This document shows positions 11,479 through 21,279 of a stretch of DNA of 64,000 nt, piece after piece (within the stretch, counting starts at the first letter, position 1; each line of letters opens with the position of its first letter). The translations under genes and the position numbers were made by a program. This DNA comes from Branchiostoma floridae. Its lineage: Eukaryota > Chordata > Leptocardii > Amphioxiformes > Branchiostomatidae. The notes beneath the pieces were generated by a model, which saw nothing but the letters and a program-made list of their open reading frames with translations, was not told where the DNA came from and ran no database searches. The stretch lies in assembly GCF_000003815.2 (NCBI RefSeq), contig NC_049994.1:15855711-15919710 (forward strand), in the 5' to 3' direction.

Positions 11479-13706
11479 GAACATATATATTGTTCATGTT
11501 GGCATCCATCAGTCGCTCGCCGTCTGCCTGGTCTGCACGTGACTTTTGAAGGTGAAGGATCCGGAGGTGTGTGCACTTCCTTCTCCACCCTTTCGTGTAC
11601 TGGCGCACCATTTAAGTCCCACAGGGACAAGACTTGCATTCCACGTGTAAGACGGCCCCAGCAGATGCAGGTTTGGTGTTCGGAGTTTCCGTCTCCTAGG
11701 AGGACTTCCGACGAAGGATGCAAGGGGTTCCTCCTACCCCTGACTCGTGTATAGCTGGTGCGTCATGCCCGAACATGCCCCTATGGCCTGCCACTGCCAC
11801 AAAGGCCTGTCATTGCCACTAGCCACAGCTAGCTACTCATTTACACTTGAGTTGAGTGAGGAAAGTCGTGTAAAGTGCCTTTTTTATAGGTGTAGTCAGT
11901 CACCAATAGAAGAATGAATAACTGAAAAACTGTAACTGAAAGTCATTTATGCCACGCGTCGAAAGATACGCCCCCCCCCCCTCTCGTGTTCACTATAACA
12001 CGTCCGGTAACTTTCTAGCGAAGACCAATTAGATCGCTGCTGGCAGGTCAACGGCATTCCTAAAGCCCCCTTTACAAATCAAGAATTTAGCTCGGGCGGG
12101 TTGTCAGCGAGCTCTAAATTACGAGGAGGTATGACCCTGATGCCGACGAAGAAACTCTGCCATTTGTGCGTAGGCATCAGGGTCATGACTCCTCGCCATT
12201 GAGAGTTCACTGCCCACGCATGCTATGTGAATATATGTCTACAAATGCCGCTATTTGTGCAGCAATCTGTAGGAGCCTGGTAGAAGCTAAGACCTTCCTA
12301 CGGACGTAGATATATACGTTCACGTGAACCCGNNNNNNNNNNNNNNNNNNNNNNNNNNNNNNNNNNNNNNNNNNNNNNNNNNNNNNNNNNNNNNNNNNNN
12401 NNNNNNNNNNNNNNNNNNNNNNNNNNNNNNNNNNNNNNNNNNNNNNNNNNNNNNNNNNNNNNNNNNNNNNNNNNNNNNNNNNNNNNNNNNNNNNNNNNNN
12501 NNNNNNNNNNNNNNNNNNNNNNNNNNNNNNNNNNNNCGGCCGAGCTAAATTCTTGATTTGTAAAGGGGGCTTAATGAATAAGGCAGTAACTGTCGAGTTG
12601 CGAGCGTACCATTCCTTATCATGTAGATGTAATGAACCTAGCAGTTATGTATATATAAAGTGGAAGCCAGTTAATTGCACAACGGATAATCGCACACTTC
12701 AGTTAATTGCACGAAATCATTAAGTCCATTGGTGGTGCGGTCCAGCTTAATAACTTCGCTTTGCTGCACCATTCGGATAATTGCACGAAATGCACTGGCA
12801 AATGGGGTGTGCAATTAAACGGCTTTTACTGTACCATTCTTTTCACTTCTTGCAGCAAATCATGACAGAAAGATGCAGGAGGTCATCTTTGGTGGGAAAG
12901 GAGAAGAACCTGGAAAATTCATAACTAATTACGGAGTGGCCGTGTCAGCTGACAATGAGATATTTGTGACTGACTTATTTAACAATAGAGTTCAAGTCTT
13001 CAGCATAAATGGGACTTATCTCCGTCTCTTCACAACGGTAGTGCCGGGTAGAGATAAGAAAATCCATCCCTTAAGTATTGCTATTGACGTGGATCCTGGC
13101 TACCTGTGGGTAGTGGGGAGTAGAGATATATTTCCCACCGATACTGATGCACTTGTCGTTAAGTACAGTAGGGGCGGACTACCCGTAAAGAAGTTCGACG
13201 TACGGTTCGTGTGCCGTTATCGCCATCCCAGCCTTGCGATTGACGCGCGCAACAACAAAGTTATCTTGGGAGAGGGACATACAATAATGATGTTCCAGCC
13301 AAATGGCTCGCTCGTTCGGAGTTTTGAAGTGTTCAGCAAAGAGATTACCCATAAACTAGTCGGCGGAGTCGTGTCGGACATGAAGGGAAATATTCTGCTT
13401 ACGGACTCCTATAGAAGCATTATGAAGTACAGTCATTCTGGAGAGAAGATATTGGAATTTCAAACCAGTGGAGGCCAACTGCTTGACCCTGAAGGTATTT
13501 GCGTGGACTCCTTGGGTCGCATCATCGTAGCAAACAAAGCCCAAAACAGGGTGGATATGTTCACAAGCCGCGGGGAGTTTGTCCGTACTGTCGCGAACAC
13601 TACACACCCGTGGGGTCTCTCCATGGGACCGGATGGACAGTTGGTGGTGACTGACCCATTTGGCGCCACTGTGACTGTTTTTCCACGCCACATGGTGTTT
13701 CCGTGA
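8335..13706 (+). CDS. NHL gene B: type II membrane NHL-propeller protein
   Basis: Five-exon model: 8335-9775, 10154-10263, 10872-10959, 11116-11193, 12856-13706 (855 aa). All junctions are GT-AG and in phase. The start at 8335 is chosen because MSSRGLEAMAEDLS aligns with gene C; an in-frame ATG at 8245 lies in the conserved non-coding 5' block. Residues about 140-281 hold some nine units of about 20 aa with core NPMYTQSTMNPPPNDD. NPxY is a known PTB/endocytic signal class. Three KPYAAKYQEDD / QPYAVKYKERD / NPYASAYMNQD motifs follow at about 353-408, then NPFY before the membrane exon. TM residues are about 490-511 (VTVVGLFIVSVVFFWLFF). Two short stalk exons carry NSS/NST sequons. Exon 5 is a six-repeat NHL propeller with NGT, NGS and NTT sequons. 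Intron 4 contains a gap and three transposon-like elements, so a further small exon cannot be excluded. Confidence 0.8.
8750..9190 (+). repeat. In-frame coding minisatellite (NPMY units, about 60 bp)
   Basis: Within gene B exon 1, about eight to nine direct repeats of roughly 48-63 bp carry the words ATGTACACACAAAGCA and CCTCCAAACGACGATACTCC. They encode NP(M/V)Y-T-Q-S-(T/I)-M-N-P units; some copies read NSMY, NQMY or NPMH. The last units are the most alike, suggesting recent expansion. Gene C has only three or four such units and gene A one, so tandem expansion or contraction has tuned copy number among paralogues. Confidence 0.9.
10372..10500 (+). pseudogene. Partial duplicate of gene B membrane exon
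   Basis: The segment from about 10394 to 10485 repeats the last 40 or so bases of the TM exon (CTGGCTATTCTTTGATACCA), its splice donor (GGTAAGCTTCCGTCTTG) and the start of the intron. It lacks the front half of the exon and any acceptor in the right place. It is a non-functional exon relic in intron 2. Confidence 0.8.
11271..11435. mobile_element. MITE with TACAGTAG termini (Tc1/mariner-pogo type)
   Basis: A 165-bp element starts TACAGTAGAAGCCGCTTAAT and ends with the inverted CTGGCCTCTACTGTA. Flanking TA is consistent with a TA target duplication. A diverged copy lies at about 12659-12833 in the same intron. An (AT)n microsatellite follows at 11436-11480. Confidence 0.7.
12064..12571. mobile_element. 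Foldback element spanning an assembly gap
   Basis: AGCCCCCTTTACAAATC at 12064 is matched by inverted GATTTGTAAAGGGGGCT ending at 12571, and the arms extend through GAATTTAGCTCGG. TAA on both sides suggests a 3-bp target duplication as in PIF/Harbinger-like MITEs. Inside are a nested hairpin (TGACCCTGATGCC with GCATCAGGGTCA) and a CCTGGTAGAAGCTAAG word shared with the 18.5-kb and 47.8-kb elements. The middle (12333-12536) is N, plausibly because the palindrome could not be assembled. Confidence 0.7.
12659..12833. mobile_element. Second copy of the TACAGTAG MITE
   Basis: CCAGTTAATTGCACAA at the left and GCAATTAAACGGCTTTTACT at the right resemble the ends of the 11271-11435 element, with repeated AATTGCACGAAAT words between. 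The right end lies about 20 bp before the NHL exon acceptor of gene B, so it probably contributes to the polypyrimidine/branch-point region. Confidence 0.65.
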
Positions 13707-13789
13707 TACTTTGCAGACTGAGGTAATAGTAGTAGTTCCTTACACTCCTTTCTATTACCCAAAACATACATGTATACAATAGCTTTACC

Positions 13790-13970
13790 AGTGAGACGTT
13801 GGGTCTCGCCATGGGACCGGATGGACAGTTGGTGGTGACTGACCCATTTGGCGCCACTGTGACTATATTTCCACGCCACATGGTGTTTCCTAGATACTCT
13901 CCAGTATGTGAGACACCGCTCTGCCACACCTCAGATACTAGTAGCTCCTGACACTCCTTTCTATTACCCA
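13790..13970 (+). pseudogene. Duplicate of the terminal NHL repeat of gene B
   Basis: About 13798-13894 repeats the last blade of the propeller (GGTCTCGCCATGGGACCGGA to CCACGCCACATGGTGTTTCC). The following 3' flank (GACACCGCTCTGCCACACC, AGCTCCTGACACTCC) is closer to the tail of gene A than to that of gene B. It lies 3' of the real stop and is not translated. It marks an unequal exchange or conversion end between units. Confidence 0.8.
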
Positions 13971-14109
13971 CATAACATAATAAGATACTTAGTACTAGTT
14001 CTACCAGCGAGTCGAGAACTGGTTCCGCTGGTCTTCAGAGTTCTATTTTCTCTTTGTCAGTGATGAATGCTGTCTGAAGCATCCGATTCTGTTTTGACTT
14101 ATTGCGGAA

Positions 14110-14830
14110 AGTTTTGACTCATGAAGAAGTGGTCACTAGCACATGTTTGCATATCAATGGCAGGTGGTCCTATTGTAGAAGTGGTCACTTGCACAGGTTT
14201 GATTGTATAACAATGGCCAGATGGTCCTTATGAAGAAGTTGCCACTTGCACAGGTTTGATTGTATAACAATGGCCAGGTAGTTACTCGTACAATTTTGAC
14301 TGTATATCAATGGCCAGGTGGTCCTTATGTAAAAGTGGTCTCTTGCACAGGTTTGATTGTATAACAATGGCCAGGTAGTCACTCGTACAAGTTTGACTGT
14401 ATATCAATGGCCAGATGGTCCGTATGTAGAAGGGATCACATGCACAGGTTTGATTGTATAACAATGGCCAGATGGTCCTTATGTAGAAATGATCACATGC
14501 ACAGGTTTGATTGTATAACAATGGCCAGGTAGTCACTCGTACAAGTTTGACTGTATATCAATGGCCAGATGGTCCTTATGTAGAAGTGATCACATGCACA
14601 GGTTTGATTGTATAACAATGGCCAGATGGTCCTTATGTAGAAGTGATCACATGCACAGGTTTGATTGTATAACAATGGCCAGGTAGTCACTTGTACAATT
14701 TTGACTGTATATTAATAGCCAGGTGGTCCTTATGTAGAAGTGGTCACTTGTACAGGTTTGACTGTTTATTAGGTACCTGATCCTTATGAGTTATGTTGAA
14801 ATGGTCACATGTACACAAGGTGCACTTTAT
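14110..14830. repeat. Minisatellite downstream of gene B
   Basis: This is the same repeat as after gene A. GTTTGATTGTATAACAATGG occurs at about 14196, 14254, 14350, 14448, 14505, 14600 and 14658. Spacings alternate near 57 and 96 bp, giving a higher-order unit of about 153 bp. The rest of the spacer to 15845 is the duplicated block also found between genes A and B. Confidence 0.85.
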
Positions 14831-15844
14831 ATGAATATTCAACAATGCCAAAACATCTGTCCACGTCTAGTGACGAATAAGTTGGGCGAGTCCACTTCAA
14901 TCACTCCCAGAGGAGGGAAACTTAACGCAATGGGAATTCTAACTTTATTAAGACATAACTTGTATGATTGTGTCTTCACAAAACCGACCCAGTGAATGTT
15001 ATTTAACTACTTATTAGAGTTATCGTCAAATGTCATGACCATTAGAATGTGCCCCTTTGTGACAGCACAGTGTTCAAGTCTCAATTTGTTTATTCAATAT
15101 TTTTGACCACCTACACATATCATGTCTCGGCCCTGAGTCAGTCTCATAATCAGTTGTCCTGCTGAGTGCTAGCCGATTCTAGAAGCTTTACCGTAAATAC
15201 TGAATCCTTGTTCTTTATCGGATGTACAACTTTCTCATGCCAATTCATAGGATGCCAATTTATAAGATATTTGTTCTTACGGATTCGATGTAGAAACACA
15301 TTCGTATGTACTATTCCCAGGACATTTACATGCTATTTTATTTGGTGCAAATTGTTTACATCATGTAGTTATATCCGATCTTCTGAAGGACCACAAATAA
15401 ATTAACAAACCTATACATGCCTTTCAACAACACTGTTATCGTTATCATACAAAGGGGATCTTCCGTTAAGTAAATTTCCCCGCGAACGTATATTTTTCCA
15501 CAAAGAAAGAAAAACGAAAAATGAATGACCGTTTAACCATAAGTTAGCAAAAAAGTACCATATCAACATAACGAGTTGTTTCAATAGAGTAGATGTATCT
15601 GATTATATGAAGTACCCCAGGACTAAGCTATACTATGATTTCAACGCGACGTTTCACATGGGCAATCAACAACTTTGGGGAATTGTTCAGATTAACTTTC
15701 TAGAAGTTTCCACACCACGAAAAATGGAAAAATGTGGCTAGAGGAAACTGTATTCAGTGAAAGATGCGGTATACCAATTTGTGACGAACCCTAAAACAAC
15801 ATCAGGTAAAAACAACATGTCAGCTGCAACTCCAACAAGTTTTT

Positions 15845-16490
15845 CAAATCTTAGCATTGATATGAATTGTCTGGTATCAGAAGATGACTCGTGGGCTGCT
15901 TCATCTACATAGACATTAATTTGTTCGTCTGTCCACTGACGTTTTCAGTGGGAGGTGAAACTAATACAGTGCACACAGCCATACAGCATTCGCGATAAAA
16001 ACTGTTCACGTGTACGGCACGTAAGATAATCAATGAAGTGAGAAGAAAGAGACGTCGAGTAACGGGAAGGTTTGAAACCTTGGAAAAAGACCACAGAATT
16101 GTTGCAAAGAGCTGTCTGTTATCACCGGCAGATACCGCATTCTTTACATCATAATCGTAACGTTCTTCCAATCTTTGCACTGATATGAACTGTCTGGTAT
16201 CAGAAGATGACTCGTGGGCTGCTTCATCTACATAGAGATTAATTTGCTTGTCTGTCCATTGACGTTTTCAGTGGGCGGTGAAACTAATACAGTGCACACA
16301 GCCATACAGCATTCGCGATAAAAACTGTTCACGTGTACGGCACGTAAGATAATCAATGAAGTGAGAAGAAAAAGACGTCGATTAACGGGAAGGTTTGAAA
16401 CTTTGGAAAAAAATCATAGAACTGGGACTGCCTGATTCGACAGGCAGATACCACATTCTTCATTCCTCACATCAAAATCGTAACGTGCCG
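15845..16490 (+). repeat. Tandemly duplicated 5' flank of gene C
   Basis: Two direct copies, about 15845-16168 and 16169-16490 with an offset of about 320 bp, each contain CTGGTATCAGAAGATGACTC, AGTGCACACAGCCATACAGC and CACGTGTACGGCACGTAAGA. Gene B has only one copy. If the block is a promoter, gene C has two. Confidence 0.85.
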
Positions 16491-16508
16491 TCCAGAGGTC
16501 TCGAAGCC

Positions 16509-19500
16509 ATGGCTGAAGATTTATCCCCTGATGCCACATTTTTGAGTGAAAGTATAGCAACACCAGGTGCAGAGGCTGCGCAGTCTCTCTCCAGGTAAGC
16601 TGGCGGAGGTGGCAATCTCTACATTTCCGGTAAATCTGAGGAAGATGAACAAGAAGATGAACAAGAACTCTCTATAAAATGCGATGCTTCAGCTGAGAAC
16701 AGACAAACGATCAACATCAGTGCTGGTGATTTTGATACTTACGCCATTGCATACATATGTAAGGTTGATAGTGCATGCAGCATGAAGAAAACATCGGACG
16801 AGACGAAAACGGAACCCTTGGTGTCCAACAATGATAACAACATGAACTTGGCAGGGAACAATGGTACTGACACTTTCAAGGGTAACACGCGCAGTAACAA
16901 GTCCAGGGATCCAAATCCAATGTACACACATAAAAACACGGACCCTTATCTGGTGTCCACCCCAAAAAACGTTAACCCTAATCCGATGTACCTGCCAAGC
17001 ACCATGAACCCCCCTCCAAACGAAATTAACCCTAATCCGATGTACCTGCCAAGCACCACGGAGCCAAACGTCAGTCCTGGACCCGCCTCCAAGTCAAACA
17101 ACAACGATCGCTGCATCCAGCCATCAGCTGATAACAGTCAGCAAGATGAAGAAGCCAAGTTAACGCCAGCTAACAACGAAAATGCTTGCCTTCAGCCGTA
17201 TGCTGTTACAAAACTGCAAGATGAGGAAGTGGACACTGTTGTTGAGAACAATCACTGTATCCAACCATATGCTTTTAGATGCATAAAACGTAATAAAACC
17301 GTCTTAAAATCATCTAACTGTGATGCCGCCAAGCCCTATGCTTTTGGATACCAAGAAGATGACTTCGACTCAGCTAAGAGCTGTGGTTATTCCTGCACCC
17401 AACCATATGCTGTTAAATACCAGGCAGACGATGGCACTGATGTCGGGCCAGTTGACTGTAGTGTCATCCAGCCATATGCAGTTGGATACCAGGAACATGA
17501 TAATGATTATCCACTTCCAGGGACTGATGTAACAGCCAAAAATGGACATACAGCCTCACTCGGTATAAATTCTGATGATGTGGACATTAAACCATATGCT
17601 GTTAGATATCAAGAACATGACGATAGTGGTAATGATAACCCATCCTCAATAACTGATGCCGCCTCTGGTGATGACGAAGTCGACATTACACCGTATGCTA
17701 CCGCATACATGGACCAGGATGACATGGCGTGTGGCACAACTTCAGGGGATACTCAAACAAAGGACCCATTCCAGAAGCGGACAGATGCTACATACAGCAA
17801 CAACGATGTCAACGATGCTTTACATCGGAATCCGATGTATGTGCCAAACGCTCAACGACAGGAAGCTTTCGGTACGAAATTTTTACATTTTAAAGCCCCT
17901 GTCCTGCTGATAATCATTTTGTATTTTGCCCTTCTTAGCTGGTTAATTAATCAGATCAGTAAAACTTGACATATTTTGTTCTCAATCATAGTCGATATGC
18001 AATAGGATAGTTTTATCTAAACTTACTGTGTGTAAAAAATTATTTTAAGATTGAATTTGAAAATTGTTTAAGGCCCTAAAATACATTGGGTTCCTTTGAT
18101 ATTTTCTGTTCAACGCTTTGAAGGCGTAATATATTTTCCAGGGTGTGCATATGGCCGGCTGGACCGGGTACTGAAGCCAGCTGCAGTCCTAACGCTTTTC
18201 ATCTCCGCTGGAATCTTTTTCTGGTTATTCTTTACCTATACCACATCAGTGGTAAGTTGTGTATTCCGGACTTGTCTTGTTGTCCCTTTCCTGCCGATTA
18301 TGTCCGTTGATTTGTTTAGTACTACCAGTTCCTGAATATTTCAGACAATACATGTTGATCTTGTACAAATAGGGTCCAAATGAATGCAGCATGTTGACAT
18401 TTGAATAGAAATGCATAGGGTAGAAGCGTTACATACCTTAAGCCGGGTTCACGTGCACGTATATATCTATGTCCGTATGAAGTTCTTAGCTTCTACCAGG
18501 CTCCACAGCTTGCTGCAAAAATAGGGGAAATTGTAGAAATATAAACACATAACATGCCAGCGGAGTTAACTGGCCGAGGATTCAGCTGATTCCACTGGCA
18601 TGTTATCTGGCCGAATTATCTAGCGACCTGTGGAGCCTGGTAGAGGCTAGGACTGACATCATATGGACTCGAATATATACGCACTCAAACATTGATCTTT
18701 TCACATGCCACAATCTGGCCAGTGTTCAGATGACATGATATTAAAATATATCTCCAGCCGTCAGCGACAATGGGCACTGCACTCACAACTGGTCACTCTA
18801 CTCCGGACACTGCCCCAACCCCTGGCCATTTTGCTCCGGACACTTCCTTCACCAGTGGTCACACTCCTCTGGACAGCGCCCCCACCACTGGTCAGCCAGC
18901 CTGTTGCAGTTCCAACAGGACGACCATCAGGACGGCATCTTCTGAGGGAGCAGCACCCAGACAGAAGTCGTCGGTCTCCTACGAGTCACAACATGAAGGT
19001 GAATCTATTTACTGTGTGTGGGGGGGGGGGGGGGGGTATTTTTCCCGAGCAAAAACCCTGTTTCGCCACCGTTTCCCCTGTTGGGTCCTTTGGGCCTTAC
19101 TCTTCGCAAGAAATTCAGCTTGTCTCAATCATGATGTTTTTGACCAGAAGAGATGCTGTTAGGTACAATTTAACCCGTAACCTTGTAGTGACCTTCGGGT
19201 CACACCTTGAAATGACCTTCAGCCCTTGTTACGTGGTGACCATTAAGTAAAAAAAAAACATATCAAAGAAGCGCCAAATCGTTGTAAATGTCTCTTGGTT
19301 GTGTAAAAATGCACTTAATCGACGAATCGGATGGTTCTATCTACAGAAGTGACTCTACTTATTTCTGAAATTAGTGGAATATTAATCTTCCAACCCTTGT
19401 ACTGTTACAACTGTCCAAGTCTAATGCCTGGTCATACGTTATAGACTGTTTCATTTGCTAAATAAAGATTATAAATCATTACAGTAAACCATGGCAGATA

Positions 19501-20329
19501 CAAGACGACGAAGACAACCTTTGGTGGGAGGGGCAGAGACCCGGGAAAATTTGGCGAGATCTCTGGAGTGGCCGTATCTCCCGATAATGAGATATTTGTG
19601 AGTGACTCTCAAACCAACCGTGTCCAAGTCTTTGACATGAACGGGGCCTTTCTCCGCAGCTTCACGATACTGCCGTCAGATATATACTGTATAGTAAACC
19701 CTGCTGATATTGCAGTTGACGGAAAAGGCAACATATGGGCAGTTGATCCGAGTATCTTTGCCAGTTCCTGTCCGCATGTTGTAGTGCAGTATAGTCGAGA
19801 CGGCCGGCCAATGTCCAAGTTTAAGGTGGGCTTTAGTCGAAGTACTGTTCCATCTGCACACATTGCTGTTGACGTACGCAATGACAAAATCATCGTCGGA
19901 GAGAAAGATGAGATAATGATATTTGAACCCAACGGCTCGCTTGTTCGTAGGTTTGTAGAAGCGAACCTGAAAATGGGTGGCGTCACGTCGTCCATGGCGG
20001 GAAATGTCCTGGTTACGGACTACGTTAGCAAAGTCATGGTGTACGATTCCTCAGGCGTCTTATTATCTAAATTTGGAATCTGGGGAACCATACAAGGAAA
20101 ACTATGGACACCCCTAGGGATTTGTGTGGATCCCTTGGGTCGCATCATTGTGGCAAACAATGTGAACAACCGGGTAGACATGTTCACAAGCGGCGGGGAG
20201 TTTGTCCGTACTGTCGCGAACATTACAAACCCGTGGCGTATGGCTATGGGTTCGCATGGACAGTTGGTGGTGATTAACGTGAAAAACAGCAATGTAAGCA
20301 TCTTCCTGCGTCACAGGGTACTTCCTTGA
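16509..20329 (+). CDS. NHL gene C: type II membrane NHL-propeller protein
   Basis: Exons: 16509-16594 (tentative first piece), 16781-17871, 18142-18251, 18758-18998, 19485-20329. If translation instead starts at ATG 16782 the product is 761 aa. The ATG aligned with gene B's start is GTG here, and the next in-frame ATG is 16509. TAA at 16596 interrupts that frame, but the same change makes an AG|GTAAGC donor that can join in frame to the AG before 16781. The N-terminal region has three NPMY units, seven PYAVxY-type motifs (for example QPYAVGYQEHD, KPYAVRYQEHD) and NPMY before the membrane exon. TM is VLTLFISAGIFFWLFF, preceded by R, R, K and followed by no basic residue, so the N terminus should be cytoplasmic. 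The stalk has three TxGHxxPDTAP-like repeats (mucin-like). The NHL domain has six repeats. Confidence 0.75.
17164..17720 (+). repeat. PYAVxYQEHDD tyrosine-motif array in gene C
   Basis: Seven irregular units, each ending in a (Q/K/T)PYA(V/F/T)x(Y) motif followed by acidic residues, lie 22-36 aa apart. Gene B has three units and gene A two good ones plus decayed ones. The last unit (TPYATAYMDQDDM) is a conserved distinct form in all three genes. Conserved tyrosines in an acidic, disordered, probably cytoplasmic setting suggest phosphotyrosine or adaptor docking. The canonical ITIM spacing is not met. Confidence 0.8.
18440..18690. mobile_element. Foldback element with CCTGGTAGA arms
   Basis: AGCTTCTACCAGGCTCCACAG at about 18488-18508 is inverted at 18628-18648, and GAATATATACGCA / CACGTATATATC words extend the symmetry outward. 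It lies in intron 2 of gene C and is related to the elements at 12270-12330 and 47814-47968. Exact ends and a target duplication could not be fixed. Confidence 0.6.
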
Positions 20330-21279
20330 TGTGAGAAGACCAGTGAAGAAAGAATCGATCTGACATTTGTAAATATAGTGTGCATCACTCATCACTTGTG
20401 TCAAATTGCTATTGGTCATGGGTGAGCAGACATTTGTTATCAGTAGAAATCTAAACCCACTTGGGAGATTAACATTTTTTATTTCTTTTACTTTTTTAAA
20501 GTTTTGTGTTACACTAACCGTTTTCGCATACTGATTGGTGCTGTTTTCGCATAGTGATTCGTGCGCATCACATAAGATTCGTACGAATTTTATAAGGTTC
20601 GTGCAAAAGCTTAGGTACCCCTGATGACAACCGAGAAGGTTCTTCCCTGATATGAATTGTCTGGTATCAGAAGGTGACTCGTGGGCTGACAGATTGGTTT
20701 TTGTTTTCTTGGGGCTTGATGTAGATGACATGAAGATTGCTTTTTGTCTGTATTAGACACTTTGGCAGGATGATTGACGTATAGATTTTTTTCGTGGGGG
20801 CTCAGTCTGTATGAAGATTGGTTTTGTCTGTATCAGACTCGTGGGCTGGATGATTTACATATGGATGATTTTTTTTCGTGGAGGCTCAATCGGTATTGAA
20901 GCTGTCAAAATTTGTAACTTTATCTCACGTGGCACCAAAAATGAATAAACAAACAAACCTATGTTAGAATTACCATTAACTATACTGTCTAAGAAAGTCT
21001 TGCGAAGCTAAATATTCCCCGAAAGGAAAGAATGGACAATCTAAAGACTAAAGAATCTAAAATTTATCAAGAGAAATATCATAGCATATCAGAATCGCAA
21101 ACAATACAACATGTCAACAACTACCCAGCCAGGGTATCAATTACTCTGAGCACTTGTATAACATGTATCTTAGCGCTGATATGGATTTTCTGGTATCCGA
21201 AGAGGATCCGTGACCAGCTCATTTACATACAAATCAATTGCTTTTAAATTAGTCTGGCGACGTTACCATTTTTTCAGTG
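20330..21279 (+). other. Spacer with relics of the NHL-gene 5' block
   Basis: Fragments of the conserved 5' block occur at about 20647-20685 (TATGAATTGTCTGGTATCAG) and 21175-21278 (GATTTTCTGGTATCCGAAGA to TTTTTTCAGTGG). Between them are repeated GTGGGGGCTCAGTCTGTATG-like words (20790-20900). A short frame at 21032-21247 has a hydrophobic stretch but coincides with the 5' block, so I do not call it a gene. Confidence 0.6.

Noticed and set aside
11346-11754. Frames of about 125 aa on both strands around the (AT)n tract
   Set aside because: Cross a MITE and microsatellite; no matching exon in genes A or C.
5000-14830. Minisatellites considered as a CRISPR-like array
   Set aside because: Units are not repeat-spacer organised, both subunits recur, and the genome is eukaryotic.
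18705-19250. 181-aa frame overlapping gene C exon 3
   Set aside because: Wrong frame relative to the stalk exon and runs through a poly-G tract; the in-phase exon 18758-18998 explains the region.
21032-21247. 71-aa frame with a hydrophobic segment upstream of pseudogene D
   Set aside because: Overlaps the conserved non-coding 5' block and has no donor joining it to the NHL relic.
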